A DNA stretch of 64,000 nucleotides from Dyella terrae. Lineage in GTDB: Bacteria > Pseudomonadota > Gammaproteobacteria > Xanthomonadales > Rhodanobacteraceae. Location: NCBI RefSeq assembly GCF_004322705.1, contig NZ_SIZZ01000001.1, positions 1,798,001 through 1,862,000 of the forward strand, given 5' to 3'. Below, in pieces: positions 27,330 to 36,157 of the stretch (its first letter is position 1; the number at the start of each line of letters is the position of its first letter). The notes below the pieces were generated by a model. It had not been told where the DNA came from. It saw only the letters and a program-made list of their open reading frames with translations, and made no database searches. A program made the translations under genes and the position numbers.

Positions 27330-29069
27330 ATGACCCAGTCGCACGCCCCTGCCATCCCATCCCTCCCGGATACCCGCGCCGACGAGCTGTTCGGCCACCC
27401 GAAAGGGCTCTACGTCTGCTTCTTCACCGAGATGTGGGAGCGGTTTTCGTTTTACGGCATGAAGGCACTGCTGGCGCTGTACCTGATCAAGCACCATGGC
27501 TTCAACGACGTTGAAAGCCTGTCGGTGATCGGTGCCTATGGCGGGCTGGTATACGCCACGCCGGTGCTCGGCGGCCTGCTGGCCGACCGCTTCCTGGGCA
27601 TGCGCAAGGCGGTGGTCCTCGGCGGAGTCTTGCTTTGCCTGGGACACCTGGGCATGGCCGTGGAGGGCCACGCCGCCACCATCGGACCCGATGGCATCGT
27701 CCATCGTGACCTGTTCGCGCTGAGCGTGTTTTACCTGTCGCTTGCGCTGATCATCAGCGGCGTCGGCTTCCTCAAGCCCAATATCTCGACCGTCGTCGGC
27801 AAGCTGTATCCCAAGGACGACCCGCGCCTGGATTCGGGCTTCACCCTGTTCTATGCCGGCATCAACGTGGGTGCTCTGTTTTCCGCGCTGATCTGCGGCT
27901 ACCTGGGCGGCCGCTTCGGCTGGGGTTACGGCTTTGGCGCGGCGGGCATAGGTATGCTGGCGGGCCTGACGGTTTTCCTGACCGGACAGAAGTACCTGCA
28001 GGGCCACGCGGAACCCACCAACCCGGAAGCCCTGCGCCGCAAGGTACTCGGCCCGATCAACCTCGAGTGGACGATCTACCTGTGCTCGGCGCTGGCGCTG
28101 CCGCTGCTCTGGGGCCTGATGCAGCTCGGCCACGCCGTGCTCTGGCTGCAGCTGGCGACCATGGCCGGCTGGCTGGGCTGGCTCGGCTGGTATGTCACTG
28201 TGCGCTGCACGAAGGTGCAGCGACAGCAGATGATCGCCTGCGTGTTCTTCGTCGCCATCTGCCTGCTGTTCTTTTCGCTGTATGAGCAGACGTACGGCTC
28301 GTGGGTGCTGTTCAACGACCGCATGCTGACCAAGGACCTGTTCCCGTCCCTGGTGGCGCGCGAGGGGCATCCGGTGCCGTGGTCGGTGATTCCTTTGGTG
28401 CTGAGCCCCTTCATGGTGGCTGCCGCCCTGCGCATGCGCAGCGGCCGCCTGCCCGGTCTCCTGCTCGGCTCGCTGACGCTGATGGGCATGGTGCTGATCG
28501 TGCGCGACTGCGTGGTGCTGCCGCAGAACGCCAGTTCGCTCACCTACCTCGGTGCCCTCTTTATCGTGCTGCTGTCTCCGATCATGGCGTGGCTGTGGCC
28601 GTTTCTTGATCGCTTCGGCATGAATCCGTCCAAGCCGGTGAAGAGCGCGATTGGTCTGGCGTTTGCGGGACTGGCCTTCCTGCCGCTGATGGCGGCGAAC
28701 CAGACGGTGACGCCGGATGCACTGGGAAGCGTGTGGTGGATCGTGCTGGCTTATCTGCTGATCGAGATTGGCGAGGTGGCCTTGTCACCGATCGGCCTTT
28801 CGGCAGTGACCCAGCTATCGGTGCCCGCCGTGACCGGCCTGATGATGGGCGCCTGGTGGCTCGGCACGTCGCTGTCGGAACAGCTGGCCGCCATCTTCGG
28901 CAAGTTCGCGGCGCTCGACATTCCGCCGGTTGGGAAGATCGACCTGGCGGTGGCGACGGCGAAATATGGGGAGTTGTTCCAGCATATGGTGTGGCTGGGG
29001 CTGGGGTCGGCCGTGGTGGCGTTGGTGATGGCGCCCGTTGTCAAGAAGTGGATGCATGGGGTGAGGTGA
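27330..29069 (+). CDS. POT family proton-coupled oligopeptide transporter
   Basis: This 579-residue membrane protein has about 14 helices. Family marks are the E-x-x-E-R motif in helix 1 (TEMWERFSFYG), GGLLADRFLG in the loop after helix 2, GFLKPNISTVVGKLY and the PTR2 motif FTLFYAGINVG. POT carriers import di- and tripeptides with protons. The ATG at 27330 lacks a clear ribosome-binding site, but longer in-frame starts reach into the divergent promoter and peptidase gene and are not credible. Confidence 0.93.
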   Translation: MTQSHAPAIPSLPDTRADELFGHPKGLYVCFFTEMWERFSFYGMKALLALYLIKHHGFNDVESLSVIGAYGGLVYATPVLGGLLADRFLGMRKAVVLGGVLLCLGHLGMAVEGHAATIGPDGIVHRDLFALSVFYLSLALIISGVGFLKPNISTVVGKLYPKDDPRLDSGFTLFYAGINVGALFSALICGYLGGRFGWGYGFGAAGIGMLAGLTVFLTGQKYLQGHAEPTNPEALRRKVLGPINLEWTIYLCSALALPLLWGLMQLGHAVLWLQLATMAGWLGWLGWYVTVRCTKVQRQQMIACVFFVAICLLFFSLYEQTYGSWVLFNDRMLTKDLFPSLVAREGHPVPWSVIPLVLSPFMVAAALRMRSGRLPGLLLGSLTLMGMVLIVRDCVVLPQNASSLTYLGALFIVLLSPIMAWLWPFLDRFGMNPSKPVKSAIGLAFAGLAFLPLMAANQTVTPDALGSVWWIVLAYLLIEIGEVALSPIGLSAVTQLSVPAVTGLMMGAWWLGTSLSEQLAAIFGKFAALDIPPVGKIDLAVATAKYGELFQHMVWLGLGSAVVALVMAPVVKKWMHGVR

Positions 29070-29086
29070 GGCATGAGTCGCCTCAC
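29066..29086. other. weak hairpin at the end of the POT gene
   Basis: GTGAGGC and GCCTCAC pair around a 7-base loop that starts within the stop codon region. No T run follows, so terminator activity is doubtful. Confidence 0.35.
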
Positions 29087-29550
29087 TCGACACCAGGAGC
29101 GGCAGTGAACGTATCGGATAAAGGGACTTGGCGCAGCGATGAGTGATTCGAAGCGAGCGCGTGCCCTTAAGGATGCCTATGGCACATGCAGCGACTGTCG
29201 TCGCCGACAGTCTTCGCGACGTCCGATAGCCCCTACCTGTCGGTCCGGCTGCATCTTTTCGACGACTCTATCGACCGGCATTCATTGACCCTCATTGCCA
29301 GGTCTTGCCAGATGCCTTGACCGTCGTGCTGCGAATGGCCGCTGGTCGTCGCTGCGTACCAGCGCGCAGATTGACAGGCGCCGGATGGCTCACGGCGCGA
29401 CGCCCCCTAGCGTGACGATCAGTAGCTTTGTTTCTGAGCGAGGCCCCGACTGGATTTCTGCGCGGGTCCAAAAACGAAGGCCAGGCAATAGTCGCCCAAG
29501 CGGTGATCTAATTCACAATTTCTGACGAGGCTCACCGCGACTGAGCCCGT
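29070..29550. other. long intergenic region upstream of the pilin genes
   Basis: About 480 bases separate the POT gene from the pilin promoter. Short reading frames here lack ribosome-binding sites and coding bias. An 8-bp inverted repeat (GACTGTCG and CGACAGTC, 29193-29212) and a further CTGTCGG near 29237 resemble the TGTC-type sites bound by PilR in Pseudomonas, but they lie far upstream. The region probably holds regulatory sequence and remnants; nothing firm is seen. Confidence 0.4.
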
Positions 29551-29566
29551 TGGTACACCTCGTGCA
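29551..29566 (+). promoter_or_regulatory. sigma-54-like -24/-12 promoter of the first pilin gene
   Basis: TGGTACACCTCGTGCA has GG and GC separated by exactly 10 bases, and fits TGGYAC-N6-TGCA. It lies 33 bases before the pilin ATG. Type IV pilin genes are commonly transcribed by RpoN with PilSR. Confidence 0.75.
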
Positions 29567-29598
29567 GGCCATGCGACATCTTCCAGGGGGATATGTCC

Positions 29599-30036
29599 AT
29601 GTCGCCGTTGCGGCCAGTTCGAGGCTTTACACTGATCGAGTTGATGATCGTGGTGGCAATCATTGCCATCCTGGCGGCAATCGCCATCCCGGCCTATCAG
29701 GACTACACCATCCGCGCGCAGGTCTCCGAAGGCATGAGCCTGAGTACCGGTGCGAAGGCAGCCGTATGGGACTTTCTGTCCAATCGCGGCCGCTACCCGA
29801 GTCAAAATGCTTCGGCGGGCCTGGCGAGCAGTACATCGATCGTAGGCAATTACGTGTCGAGCGTGGATGCTTCCATGGGCAAGATCTCCATTGCGTTCAA
29901 GGGCCCCAGGGCCAACAAGCAGATTGCCAGTCAACTGCTGATTCTTTCGCCAGTGACTCATACCGGCAGCATCACCTGGACCTGCGTTCCCAGCACCCTG
30001 AACGCCAAGTACCTGCCGGCAAGCTGCCGCAAGTAA
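29599..30036 (+). CDS. pilA: type IV major pilin (first copy)
   Basis: The prepilin of 145 residues has a short leader MSPLRPVRG cut before F10, then the pilin helix FTLIELMIVVAIIAILAAIA with the essential Glu5 of the mature protein. The C-terminal Cys pair (WTC...ASC, 13 residues between) closes the disulfide loop. AGGGGGA lies 8 bases before the ATG at 29599; an ATG 6 bases earlier is too close. The helix and C-terminal end (LDAKYLPASC-type) are almost identical to the next gene while the centre differs, a tandem duplication that has diverged. PilD (50257) would process it. Confidence 0.95.
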   Translation: MSPLRPVRGFTLIELMIVVAIIAILAAIAIPAYQDYTIRAQVSEGMSLSTGAKAAVWDFLSNRGRYPSQNASAGLASSTSIVGNYVSSVDASMGKISIAFKGPRANKQIASQLLILSPVTHTGSITWTCVPSTLNAKYLPASCRK

Positions 30037-30369
30037 GCAGTCACAAGGGCAGCCGGTGACAAAAAACGTCACTTGATGCCCTGCGCCGACACCCCGGCCC
30101 AGACGTCTTACATGTCACATTTTGGGGTATCCGCCGGCACAGTTCCCATCAGCTTGTGGACATTCGTGACGCGGGGCACAATCGCCGCTCCCGCTCTCAT
30201 GCGGGAATATAAAGGCGGCAAACATGGCATATAAGCTGCTTGAATTTGCCGCGAGCTTCCTGGTCGTTCCGACCGCAAGTTATGGGGTCCAATCCCGCCT
30301 AGGGGGATTCGGGACTGGGGCTCAGGGGGCATCACTACGGTTAGCTAACCAAGAAACAGAGGAACCATC
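30037..30369. other. intergenic region between the two pilin genes
   Basis: The 333-base gap has no credible gene. It holds a hairpin just after the first pilin (30046-30082: AGGGCA/TGCCCT outer and GTGAC/GTCAC inner pairs, A-rich loop), then the sigma-54-like promoter of the second pilin and a leader of about 120 bases. Confidence 0.6.
30225..30240 (+). promoter_or_regulatory. sigma-54-like -24/-12 promoter of the second pilin gene
   Basis: TGGCATATAAGCTGCT has GG-N10-GC spacing and closely matches the consensus TGGCAC-N5-TTGCT. The start of transcription would be about 12 bases downstream, giving a leader of roughly 120 bases before the ATG at 30370. Confidence 0.78.
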
Positions 30370-30831
30370 ATGAAGAACGTGCAGAAGGGCTTTACCCTGA
30401 TCGAACTGATGATCGTGGTTGCGATCATCGCGATCCTCGCCGCCATCGCCATCCCGGCCTACCAGGACTACACCATCCGTTCGCAGGTTTCGGAAGGTCT
30501 GAGCCTGGCTGACGGTTCCAAGACCGGCATCGCCGAGTTCTTCACCAACCACGGCACCCTGCCGACCAACAATGCCTCGGCCGGCCTCGCCAGCCCGTCC
30601 AGCATCGGCGGCAACTACGTGGGTAGCGTGACGGTGGCCAATGGCATCATCACCGTGAAGTACGGTCCCGACCAGAACCCTGCCTTCGGCACCAAGATCA
30701 ACGCCAAGGCGACTGGCAAGCAACTGATCCTTTCGCCGACCGCCAGCGTGGGCTCGGTCGCCTGGACCTGCAAGGTCACGGGTGCCGCTAAACCGCTCGA
30801 CGCGAAGTACCTGCCCGCCTCCTGCCGTTAA
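30370..30831 (+). CDS. pilA: type IV major pilin (second copy)
   Basis: This 153-residue prepilin has the classic short leader MKNVQKG followed by FTLIELMIVVAIIAILAAIA. The mature part shares the helix, DYTIRSQVSEGLSL, the NASAGLAS block and the LDAKYLPASC end with the first copy, but the central region and the disulfide loop (17 residues between cysteines instead of 13) differ. AGAGGAA sits before the ATG. Its own promoter and a following terminator suggest it is the highly expressed subunit, with the neighbour an alternative pilin; this is inference. Confidence 0.96.
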   Translation: MKNVQKGFTLIELMIVVAIIAILAAIAIPAYQDYTIRSQVSEGLSLADGSKTGIAEFFTNHGTLPTNNASAGLASPSSIGGNYVGSVTVANGIITVKYGPDQNPAFGTKINAKATGKQLILSPTASVGSVAWTCKVTGAAKPLDAKYLPASCR

Positions 30832-30853
30832 TCGGTAGCAGCACGGTAGTTTC

Positions 30854-30886
30854 TCTGGGGCCGCCTTGTGCGGCCCCAGATGTTTT
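30854..30886 (+). terminator. terminator after the second pilin gene
   Basis: TCTGGGGCCGC and GCGGCCCCAGA form a perfect 11-bp stem with loop CTTGT, followed by TGTTTT. It should limit read-through from the strong pilin promoter into the glycosyltransferase genes, setting a large expression difference. Confidence 0.85.
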
Positions 30887-32934
30887 GGGAGGGGATAATC
30901 ATTACTGCGTCGCTGTCTTCGCGCTGGCTGACCCTGCTCGCCGGCCTCGCCATCATCTGCATCGCCTGGTTCGTGTATGCACCCGGACTGCATGGCGCCT
31001 TTCTGTTCGACGACTTCGCCAACCTGCCCTCGCTGGGTGCCAGCGGCCCCATCGACAACTGGCCGGCGTTCTGGCGATACATCACTTCGGGTACGGCTGA
31101 CCCTACGGGGCGCCCGCTATCTCTGCTCAGCTTTCTGATCGACGCCCAAGACTGGCCAGCTTCACCCTATCCGTTCAAGCGCACGGGCCTGATCCTGCAT
31201 TTGCTCAACGGCACCCTGCTGGCCTTGTTGCTGCGTCAGTTGGGCCTGCGCCTGTTTTCGCCCACCGTCGAAAATCAGCGCGCTACGCGACAGATCGAAG
31301 CGGCCGCCGTGCTTGGTGGCGCCTTCTGGTTGCTGCATCCGCTACTAGTGTCGACCACGCTGTACGTGGTGCAGCGTGAGGCCATGCTGCCCTTCAGTTT
31401 CGCCATGATCGGCGCGCTATGCTGGCTCAAGGGCCGAGATGCGGCATCACGCAACGATAAGCTTCGCGCCTGGCTTTGGCTGATCACAGGCCTGCCGCTT
31501 TGCACCTTGTTAGGCATTCTTTGCAAGGCCAACGGCATCCTTCTGCCCGCATTGATCCTGCTGATCGAATGCTTCATTCCGCAACGACCCACGTTGCGCA
31601 GCTATCGCGTCGGCATGACTTTGTTCGCGGTGGTTCCAACCTTATTCGTCTTTGCCTATCTCGCCTATGAGGGTTGGCACGGCATCTTTCGTGGCATTTC
31701 CGCTGTGCGTCCGTGGACGCTTGTGCAACGCCTCATGACCGAGCCACGCGTGCTCATGCAGTACCTGGATCTATTATGGCTGCCGCGCCCATACACCACA
31801 GGCCTTTTCAACGACCAGGTGCATGCCTCAACATCGCTGATCTCGCCGATCACCACACTAATTTCCTTGATCTGCGTGGCCGCCCTTATCGCCATGGCAA
31901 TCAAGCTACGCCGTACACGGCCGGCGCTTGCATTGGCGATCCTGTTCTTTTTCGTAGCTCACCTGCTCGAATCTTCCACAGTCGCGCTGGAACTTTACTT
32001 CGAACATCGAAACTACTTGCCTGCGGCTCTGATGTTCTGGCCGTTGTCGCTTTGGCTTTGCGGAGTCCGGTCGACAACCCCGGCGGTGCCAATCGCCAGC
32101 CTCACTGCCCCACCGATGGCGCTCCGCGCGACGCTCGGCTGCATCCTCATCGCCGGCCTTGCCTGCATGACATGGGCCCGCGCGGATCTCTGGGGCAACG
32201 AGAATGAGCAGGCACTGCTGTGGGCACGCATGAATCCCGGCTCCCCACGCGCCATGACCAACGCTGCGTTGGTTGAAATGCAAATGGGTCATCCCGAGCT
32301 AGCAGTCGCACGATTGGTGCCCGCACAAAAGCTGGCACCTAATGAGGTGCAAATCGCCCTCAACCTTCTGGCTGCACGCTGCAGCATGGGAAGCGTCGAC
32401 AACTCCACCGTTGATGCCGCACTGAACGCCCTGCGTACCACCCGGGACCCGGGCGCATTCTTGATGAAGTGGATGGGCTCAGCGATCTGGCAAGCACGCG
32501 AGAGCAGCTGCCCCGCGCTCGGACTGGATGCTCTTGGCAACATGCTCGACGCAGCGCAATCCAACCCTTATCTGACCAGTCAACCTGGACGGAGGCAGGA
32601 CCTTTACTCCCTGCGCGGACAATGGATACTCGCCCGGGGCGGCGGGGGACAGGCTGCCCTGAACAATTTCAACAAAGCGCTCGACGAACAGGTTCGCGCA
32701 TCGGCGGCGTTCCAGCACGCCGGGATACTGGCCACCGCGGGCTACCCTGCCCTGGCACTGGCGCACCTGGACTATTTCGAAGCCAGAAGACTAAGGGAGT
32801 CCCGGCCGCCGTTCGGCATGCCACGCATCCATGCCTGGGTACTTGAGCGCCAGGACTACTGGAATCGCGAACTGGTACGGCTGCGCGCTACGCTAGCGCA
32901 AGACATCGCGGCCCAAGCGAGAAGCAAGGAATGA
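30880..32934 (+). CDS. GT-C-type integral membrane glycosyltransferase-like protein, copy 1
   Basis: The product has about 684 residues: some 11 membrane helices (residues 15-440) and a soluble C-terminal part with TPR-like helices. The first periplasmic loop has FLFDDF, an acidic pair as in GT-C enzymes, and EHRNYLP lies in a later loop; both recur in the next gene. The layout resembles TMTC-type O-mannosyltransferases and, by position after pilA, TfpW-type pilin glycosyltransferases. Function is inferred. The start is unclear: the ATG at 30880 sits at the edge of the terminator with no ribosome-binding site, while GGGAGGGG (30887-30894) points to an ATT at 30901. Confidence 0.8.
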   Translation: MFWEGIIITASLSSRWLTLLAGLAIICIAWFVYAPGLHGAFLFDDFANLPSLGASGPIDNWPAFWRYITSGTADPTGRPLSLLSFLIDAQDWPASPYPFKRTGLILHLLNGTLLALLLRQLGLRLFSPTVENQRATRQIEAAAVLGGAFWLLHPLLVSTTLYVVQREAMLPFSFAMIGALCWLKGRDAASRNDKLRAWLWLITGLPLCTLLGILCKANGILLPALILLIECFIPQRPTLRSYRVGMTLFAVVPTLFVFAYLAYEGWHGIFRGISAVRPWTLVQRLMTEPRVLMQYLDLLWLPRPYTTGLFNDQVHASTSLISPITTLISLICVAALIAMAIKLRRTRPALALAILFFFVAHLLESSTVALELYFEHRNYLPAALMFWPLSLWLCGVRSTTPAVPIASLTAPPMALRATLGCILIAGLACMTWARADLWGNENEQALLWARMNPGSPRAMTNAALVEMQMGHPELAVARLVPAQKLAPNEVQIALNLLAARCSMGSVDNSTVDAALNALRTTRDPGAFLMKWMGSAIWQARESSCPALGLDALGNMLDAAQSNPYLTSQPGRRQDLYSLRGQWILARGGGGQAALNNFNKALDEQVRASAAFQHAGILATAGYPALALAHLDYFEARRLRESRPPFGMPRIHAWVLERQDYWNRELVRLRATLAQDIAAQARSKE

Positions 32935-34946
32935 TGCGCAAACCGTTGCCCAATGCCAACCGCTGGCTGCTCCTGATTGGCCTGCTGCTGACCATCGTGA
33001 TCTACGCGCCGGGCCTGAGCGGGGCCTACCTATTTGACGACTTCCCCAACATCGTCGACAACAAAGGGGTACAACCTTCCGACGCATCACTTGGATCGCT
33101 CGTACGAGCAGCGCTGTCATCACCATCCAGTGAGTTCAAGCGACCACTAGCATCGCTAAGTTTCGCCATCAACTTTCTCATCTCGGGCCTAAACCCGTTC
33201 TGGATGAAGCTCACCAACCTGGGGCTTCACCTAATCAACGGCTGCCTGGCCTACTTCCTGGCCGGCTCGATTCTCCGGTCAATTCGCGCAAGTCGCGGGC
33301 CGCATATCCAGACAACAACGACCTCAGAAGCAGACCGCCTTACTGCGGCATGGATCGCTTTCGCATGGCTGGTCCTCCCCATAAACCTCACATCGGTGCT
33401 CTATGTTGTGCAGCGAATGGAGGCACTTGCAGCGACGTTCATTTTCCTTGGTCTCGCTCTCTATTTGCAGGGAAGGGAGCGCATGCTCTCGATGCGCAAA
33501 GGAGGATCGTTTCTATGCGCTGCGAGCATAGTCGGCTGCACGTCGATCGGCCTGCTTGCCAAAGAAACGGCAGTCATGTTGCCGTTCTACGCATTCCTGA
33601 CCGAATGGATCGTGTTTCGATTCCGCGCAAATTCGTCCCGGATAGACAAAACCATCTCGACAATTTTCATCGCCACTCTCGGCGTTCCCTTGATTCTCGG
33701 CTTAGCGTGGCAGGCTCCCGCATTGATTCAGTCATCGCACTGGAGCAACAGGGACTTCACCCTGAGCACGCGCTTACTCACGGAAGCAAGAGTTGTCGTT
33801 GACTACATCGCTTGGACCTTAGCACCCGCACCAGGCGGCCTGTCCTTCTATCATGACGACTACCCGGTATCGGCTGGCCTGCTAAACCCGTGGACCACAC
33901 TGGCGTCCATAGTCTTCCTTGCAGCCCTTGCACTAACTTGCTGGAAGCTAAGAAAGCGTTACCCAGCGGCCTCATTGGGCATCGCATACTTCCTTGGCTG
34001 TCATTTGCTAACAGGCACCGTACTTCCGCTTGAACTGGTCTACGAGCACCGAAACTACTTCGCCACATTCGGCTTAATGCTGACCATAGTTCCCGTTCTG
34101 GCTTCCAGTCCAAAGCCCGAGCAGCATGAAACAGCATCCAGCCGCATTAGCCTTGCGCCGCGACACCTGCTCTTCGGCGTGCTCGTCGCATACTGGATTG
34201 CGCTTACGTCATTCACATCATACGCATGGGGCTCCCCACTGCGCCTGGCGATCGATCTTGCAGCCCGCGGGCCGAACTCCCCCAGGGCGCAATATGAGCT
34301 AGGCCGCATGTATATTTTGCTTTCGCAGTACAACCCAAAGTCCCCCTATACGAAAGCGGCTTATGAACCGCTGGAGAAATCCGCCTCGTTGCCTGGCTCA
34401 ACCATTCTTCCTGAGCAGGCACTCATCTTCATGAATGCGAGAATGGGCGTGCCACTTCAGGATCGGTGGTGGTCGAGCATGTACGCAAAGCTCAAAGGCA
34501 AAAAGCCAGGCGTTCAGGATGAGAGTTCGCTCGAGTCACTTACCCAGTGCATGATCGAAAAGCGCTGCGAACTCCCGCAGGAGCGAATGACTTCAGTATT
34601 TCTTGCTGCGCTCTCGCACGAGCGACCCAGTGCGCGCCTGCTCGCAATCTATAGCAACTACGCCTGGAATGTTCTGGGTGAACGTGATCTCGCAGAAGGA
34701 ACCATTCGGGACGCGATCATCCGGGCACCAAATGAGCCTGCCTACAGGATCACGCACGCGCGCATGCTAATCGCCCTCGGAAAGACCAATGAAGCCAGCC
34801 ATGAAATTGACTATCTTGCCCAAATGAACGTCGGCGGGAGCCTTGATCACGCCATCTCCGATCTTCGCAACAGATCCGAAGCGCAATCAGGCCCAAAGAC
34901 ACCCGGCACAGCATCAAGCAGCAGCGCGCCCAACCAGGACCCGTAA
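32931..34946 (+). CDS. GT-C-type integral membrane glycosyltransferase-like protein, copy 2
   Basis: This 671-residue protein is a diverged paralogue of the previous one. Shared landmarks in the same order are YAPGL-GA-LFDDF, KRPLASLSF, HLINGCL, LYVVQRME, LLAKETAVMLP, TEARVVVDYI and ELVYEHRNYF. It has about 11 helices and a C-terminal TPR-like region ending in a Ser/Pro-rich tail. The ATG overlaps the stop of copy 1 (ATGA). It probably transfers a lipid-linked sugar on the periplasmic side; pilin, another surface protein or a growing glycan could be the acceptor. Confidence 0.8.
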   Translation: MMRKPLPNANRWLLLIGLLLTIVIYAPGLSGAYLFDDFPNIVDNKGVQPSDASLGSLVRAALSSPSSEFKRPLASLSFAINFLISGLNPFWMKLTNLGLHLINGCLAYFLAGSILRSIRASRGPHIQTTTTSEADRLTAAWIAFAWLVLPINLTSVLYVVQRMEALAATFIFLGLALYLQGRERMLSMRKGGSFLCAASIVGCTSIGLLAKETAVMLPFYAFLTEWIVFRFRANSSRIDKTISTIFIATLGVPLILGLAWQAPALIQSSHWSNRDFTLSTRLLTEARVVVDYIAWTLAPAPGGLSFYHDDYPVSAGLLNPWTTLASIVFLAALALTCWKLRKRYPAASLGIAYFLGCHLLTGTVLPLELVYEHRNYFATFGLMLTIVPVLASSPKPEQHETASSRISLAPRHLLFGVLVAYWIALTSFTSYAWGSPLRLAIDLAARGPNSPRAQYELGRMYILLSQYNPKSPYTKAAYEPLEKSASLPGSTILPEQALIFMNARMGVPLQDRWWSSMYAKLKGKKPGVQDESSLESLTQCMIEKRCELPQERMTSVFLAALSHERPSARLLAIYSNYAWNVLGERDLAEGTIRDAIIRAPNEPAYRITHARMLIALGKTNEASHEIDYLAQMNVGGSLDHAISDLRNRSEAQSGPKTPGTASSSSAPNQDP

Positions 34947-36152
34947 ATGAACTCGCACCCGACATCAACGGACATGTCCGCTCATAAGCGCATTCTTGGC
35001 AAATCCGATCTCGCGATCAATGGTGCAGCGCCGGCATACAAGCAGCCGCTTCACGTGGGTCGTCCGAACATTGGGCCGGAAGACGTCTTCTTCGCAAGAG
35101 CTCGCGACATCATGTCGTCTCGCTGGCTCACGAACAATGGCTCCATGGTTCGTGAGCTTGAGTCCCGACTTGCCGAGTATCTTGGTGTTAAACACTGCGT
35201 TGCCATGTGCAACGGAACCATTGCTCTCGAAATTGCCATCCGCGCTACTGGCATGACGGGCGAGGTCATCGTACCTTCCTACACCTTTGTAGCAACCGCT
35301 CACGCGCTTCACTGGCAAGGCATTACGCCAGTGTTTGCCGATATTGACCCTGACACACACAACCTGGATCCATCATCTGTACGCAATGCGATCACCTCGC
35401 GAACGTCCGGAATCATCGGCGTGCACCTCTGGGGGCGTCCCGCACCCGTTGATGACCTGCAGGCAATTGCGGACGAGCACAATCTTTCGCTCATTTTCGA
35501 TGCGGCACATGCGTTTGGTTGTTCGTACAAGGGAACCATGATTGGCAGTTTCGGGCAGGCCGAAGTACTGAGCTTTCACGCAACCAAGTTCTACAACACG
35601 TTTGAAGGTGGCGCTATTGTCACCAACAGCGACGGCCTTGCCGAAACAGCTCGTCTGATGAGGAACTTTGGATTCGCAGGCTATGACAACGTCATTCATC
35701 CCGGCACCAATGGCAAGATGGTTGAGATATGCGCTGCCATGGGCCTTACCAACCTCGAGGTCGTGGACAGCGTAGTTCGCAAGAATCGCGATAACCACCA
35801 AGCATATGCGGAAGGATTTGCTTCAATCCCCGGCCTACGCATCCTTCCATTTGATGGAAGTGAACGGAACAACTATCAGTATGTCGTCCTGGAGATTGCC
35901 CGCGAAAGCCACCTCTCGCGGGATGACATCATCAAGTGCCTGCACGCGGAAAACATACTCGCGAGAAAGTACTTCTGGCCAGGCTGCCACTTGATGGAGC
36001 CCTATAGGACGCTGAATCCAACTGCTGGGCAAGCCCTGAGAAACACTGAGGACGTCGCATCTCGCGTCATAGTGCTACCGACCGGCACAATGATCTCCAT
36101 AGAAGACATCAACACCATTGTGTCAATTATTCGCACGATTGCAGAGCCATAG
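34947..36152 (+). CDS. DegT/DnrJ/EryC1/StrS family sugar-nucleotide aminotransferase
   Basis: The product is a 401-residue PLP enzyme. The cofactor Lys is K214 in SFHATKFYN, with D185-AAH188 binding the pyridine ring and GTIALEIA the phosphate. Enzymes of this family aminate 4-keto- or 3-keto-6-deoxy sugar nucleotides. The next two genes (acetyltransferase, WecF-like transferase) suggest a WecE/VioA-type role making a 4-amino-4,6-dideoxyhexose. The ATG directly follows the stop of the GT-C gene. No 4,6-dehydratase lies in the window, so the precursor must come from elsewhere, for example RmlB. Confidence 0.9.
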   Translation: MNSHPTSTDMSAHKRILGKSDLAINGAAPAYKQPLHVGRPNIGPEDVFFARARDIMSSRWLTNNGSMVRELESRLAEYLGVKHCVAMCNGTIALEIAIRATGMTGEVIVPSYTFVATAHALHWQGITPVFADIDPDTHNLDPSSVRNAITSRTSGIIGVHLWGRPAPVDDLQAIADEHNLSLIFDAAHAFGCSYKGTMIGSFGQAEVLSFHATKFYNTFEGGAIVTNSDGLAETARLMRNFGFAGYDNVIHPGTNGKMVEICAAMGLTNLEVVDSVVRKNRDNHQAYAEGFASIPGLRILPFDGSERNNYQYVVLEIARESHLSRDDIIKCLHAENILARKYFWPGCHLMEPYRTLNPTAGQALRNTEDVASRVIVLPTGTMISIEDINTIVSIIRTIAEP

Positions 36153-36157
36153 ACCCC

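Noticed and set aside
25193-27514. 773-codon open frame on the plus strand across the S9 peptidase and the divergent promoter
   Set aside because: It is antisense to a complete peptidase with a full catalytic triad and runs through the promoter region of the POT gene.
29193-29240. TGTC-type sites as PilR binding sites
   Set aside because: They resemble the motif but lie more than 300 bases before the promoter, farther than in Pseudomonas, so I do not list them as a separate feature.
29295-29525. 76-codon frame upstream of the first pilin gene
   Set aside because: No ribosome-binding site, no recognisable motif and Arg/Ser-rich composition; treated as intergenic.
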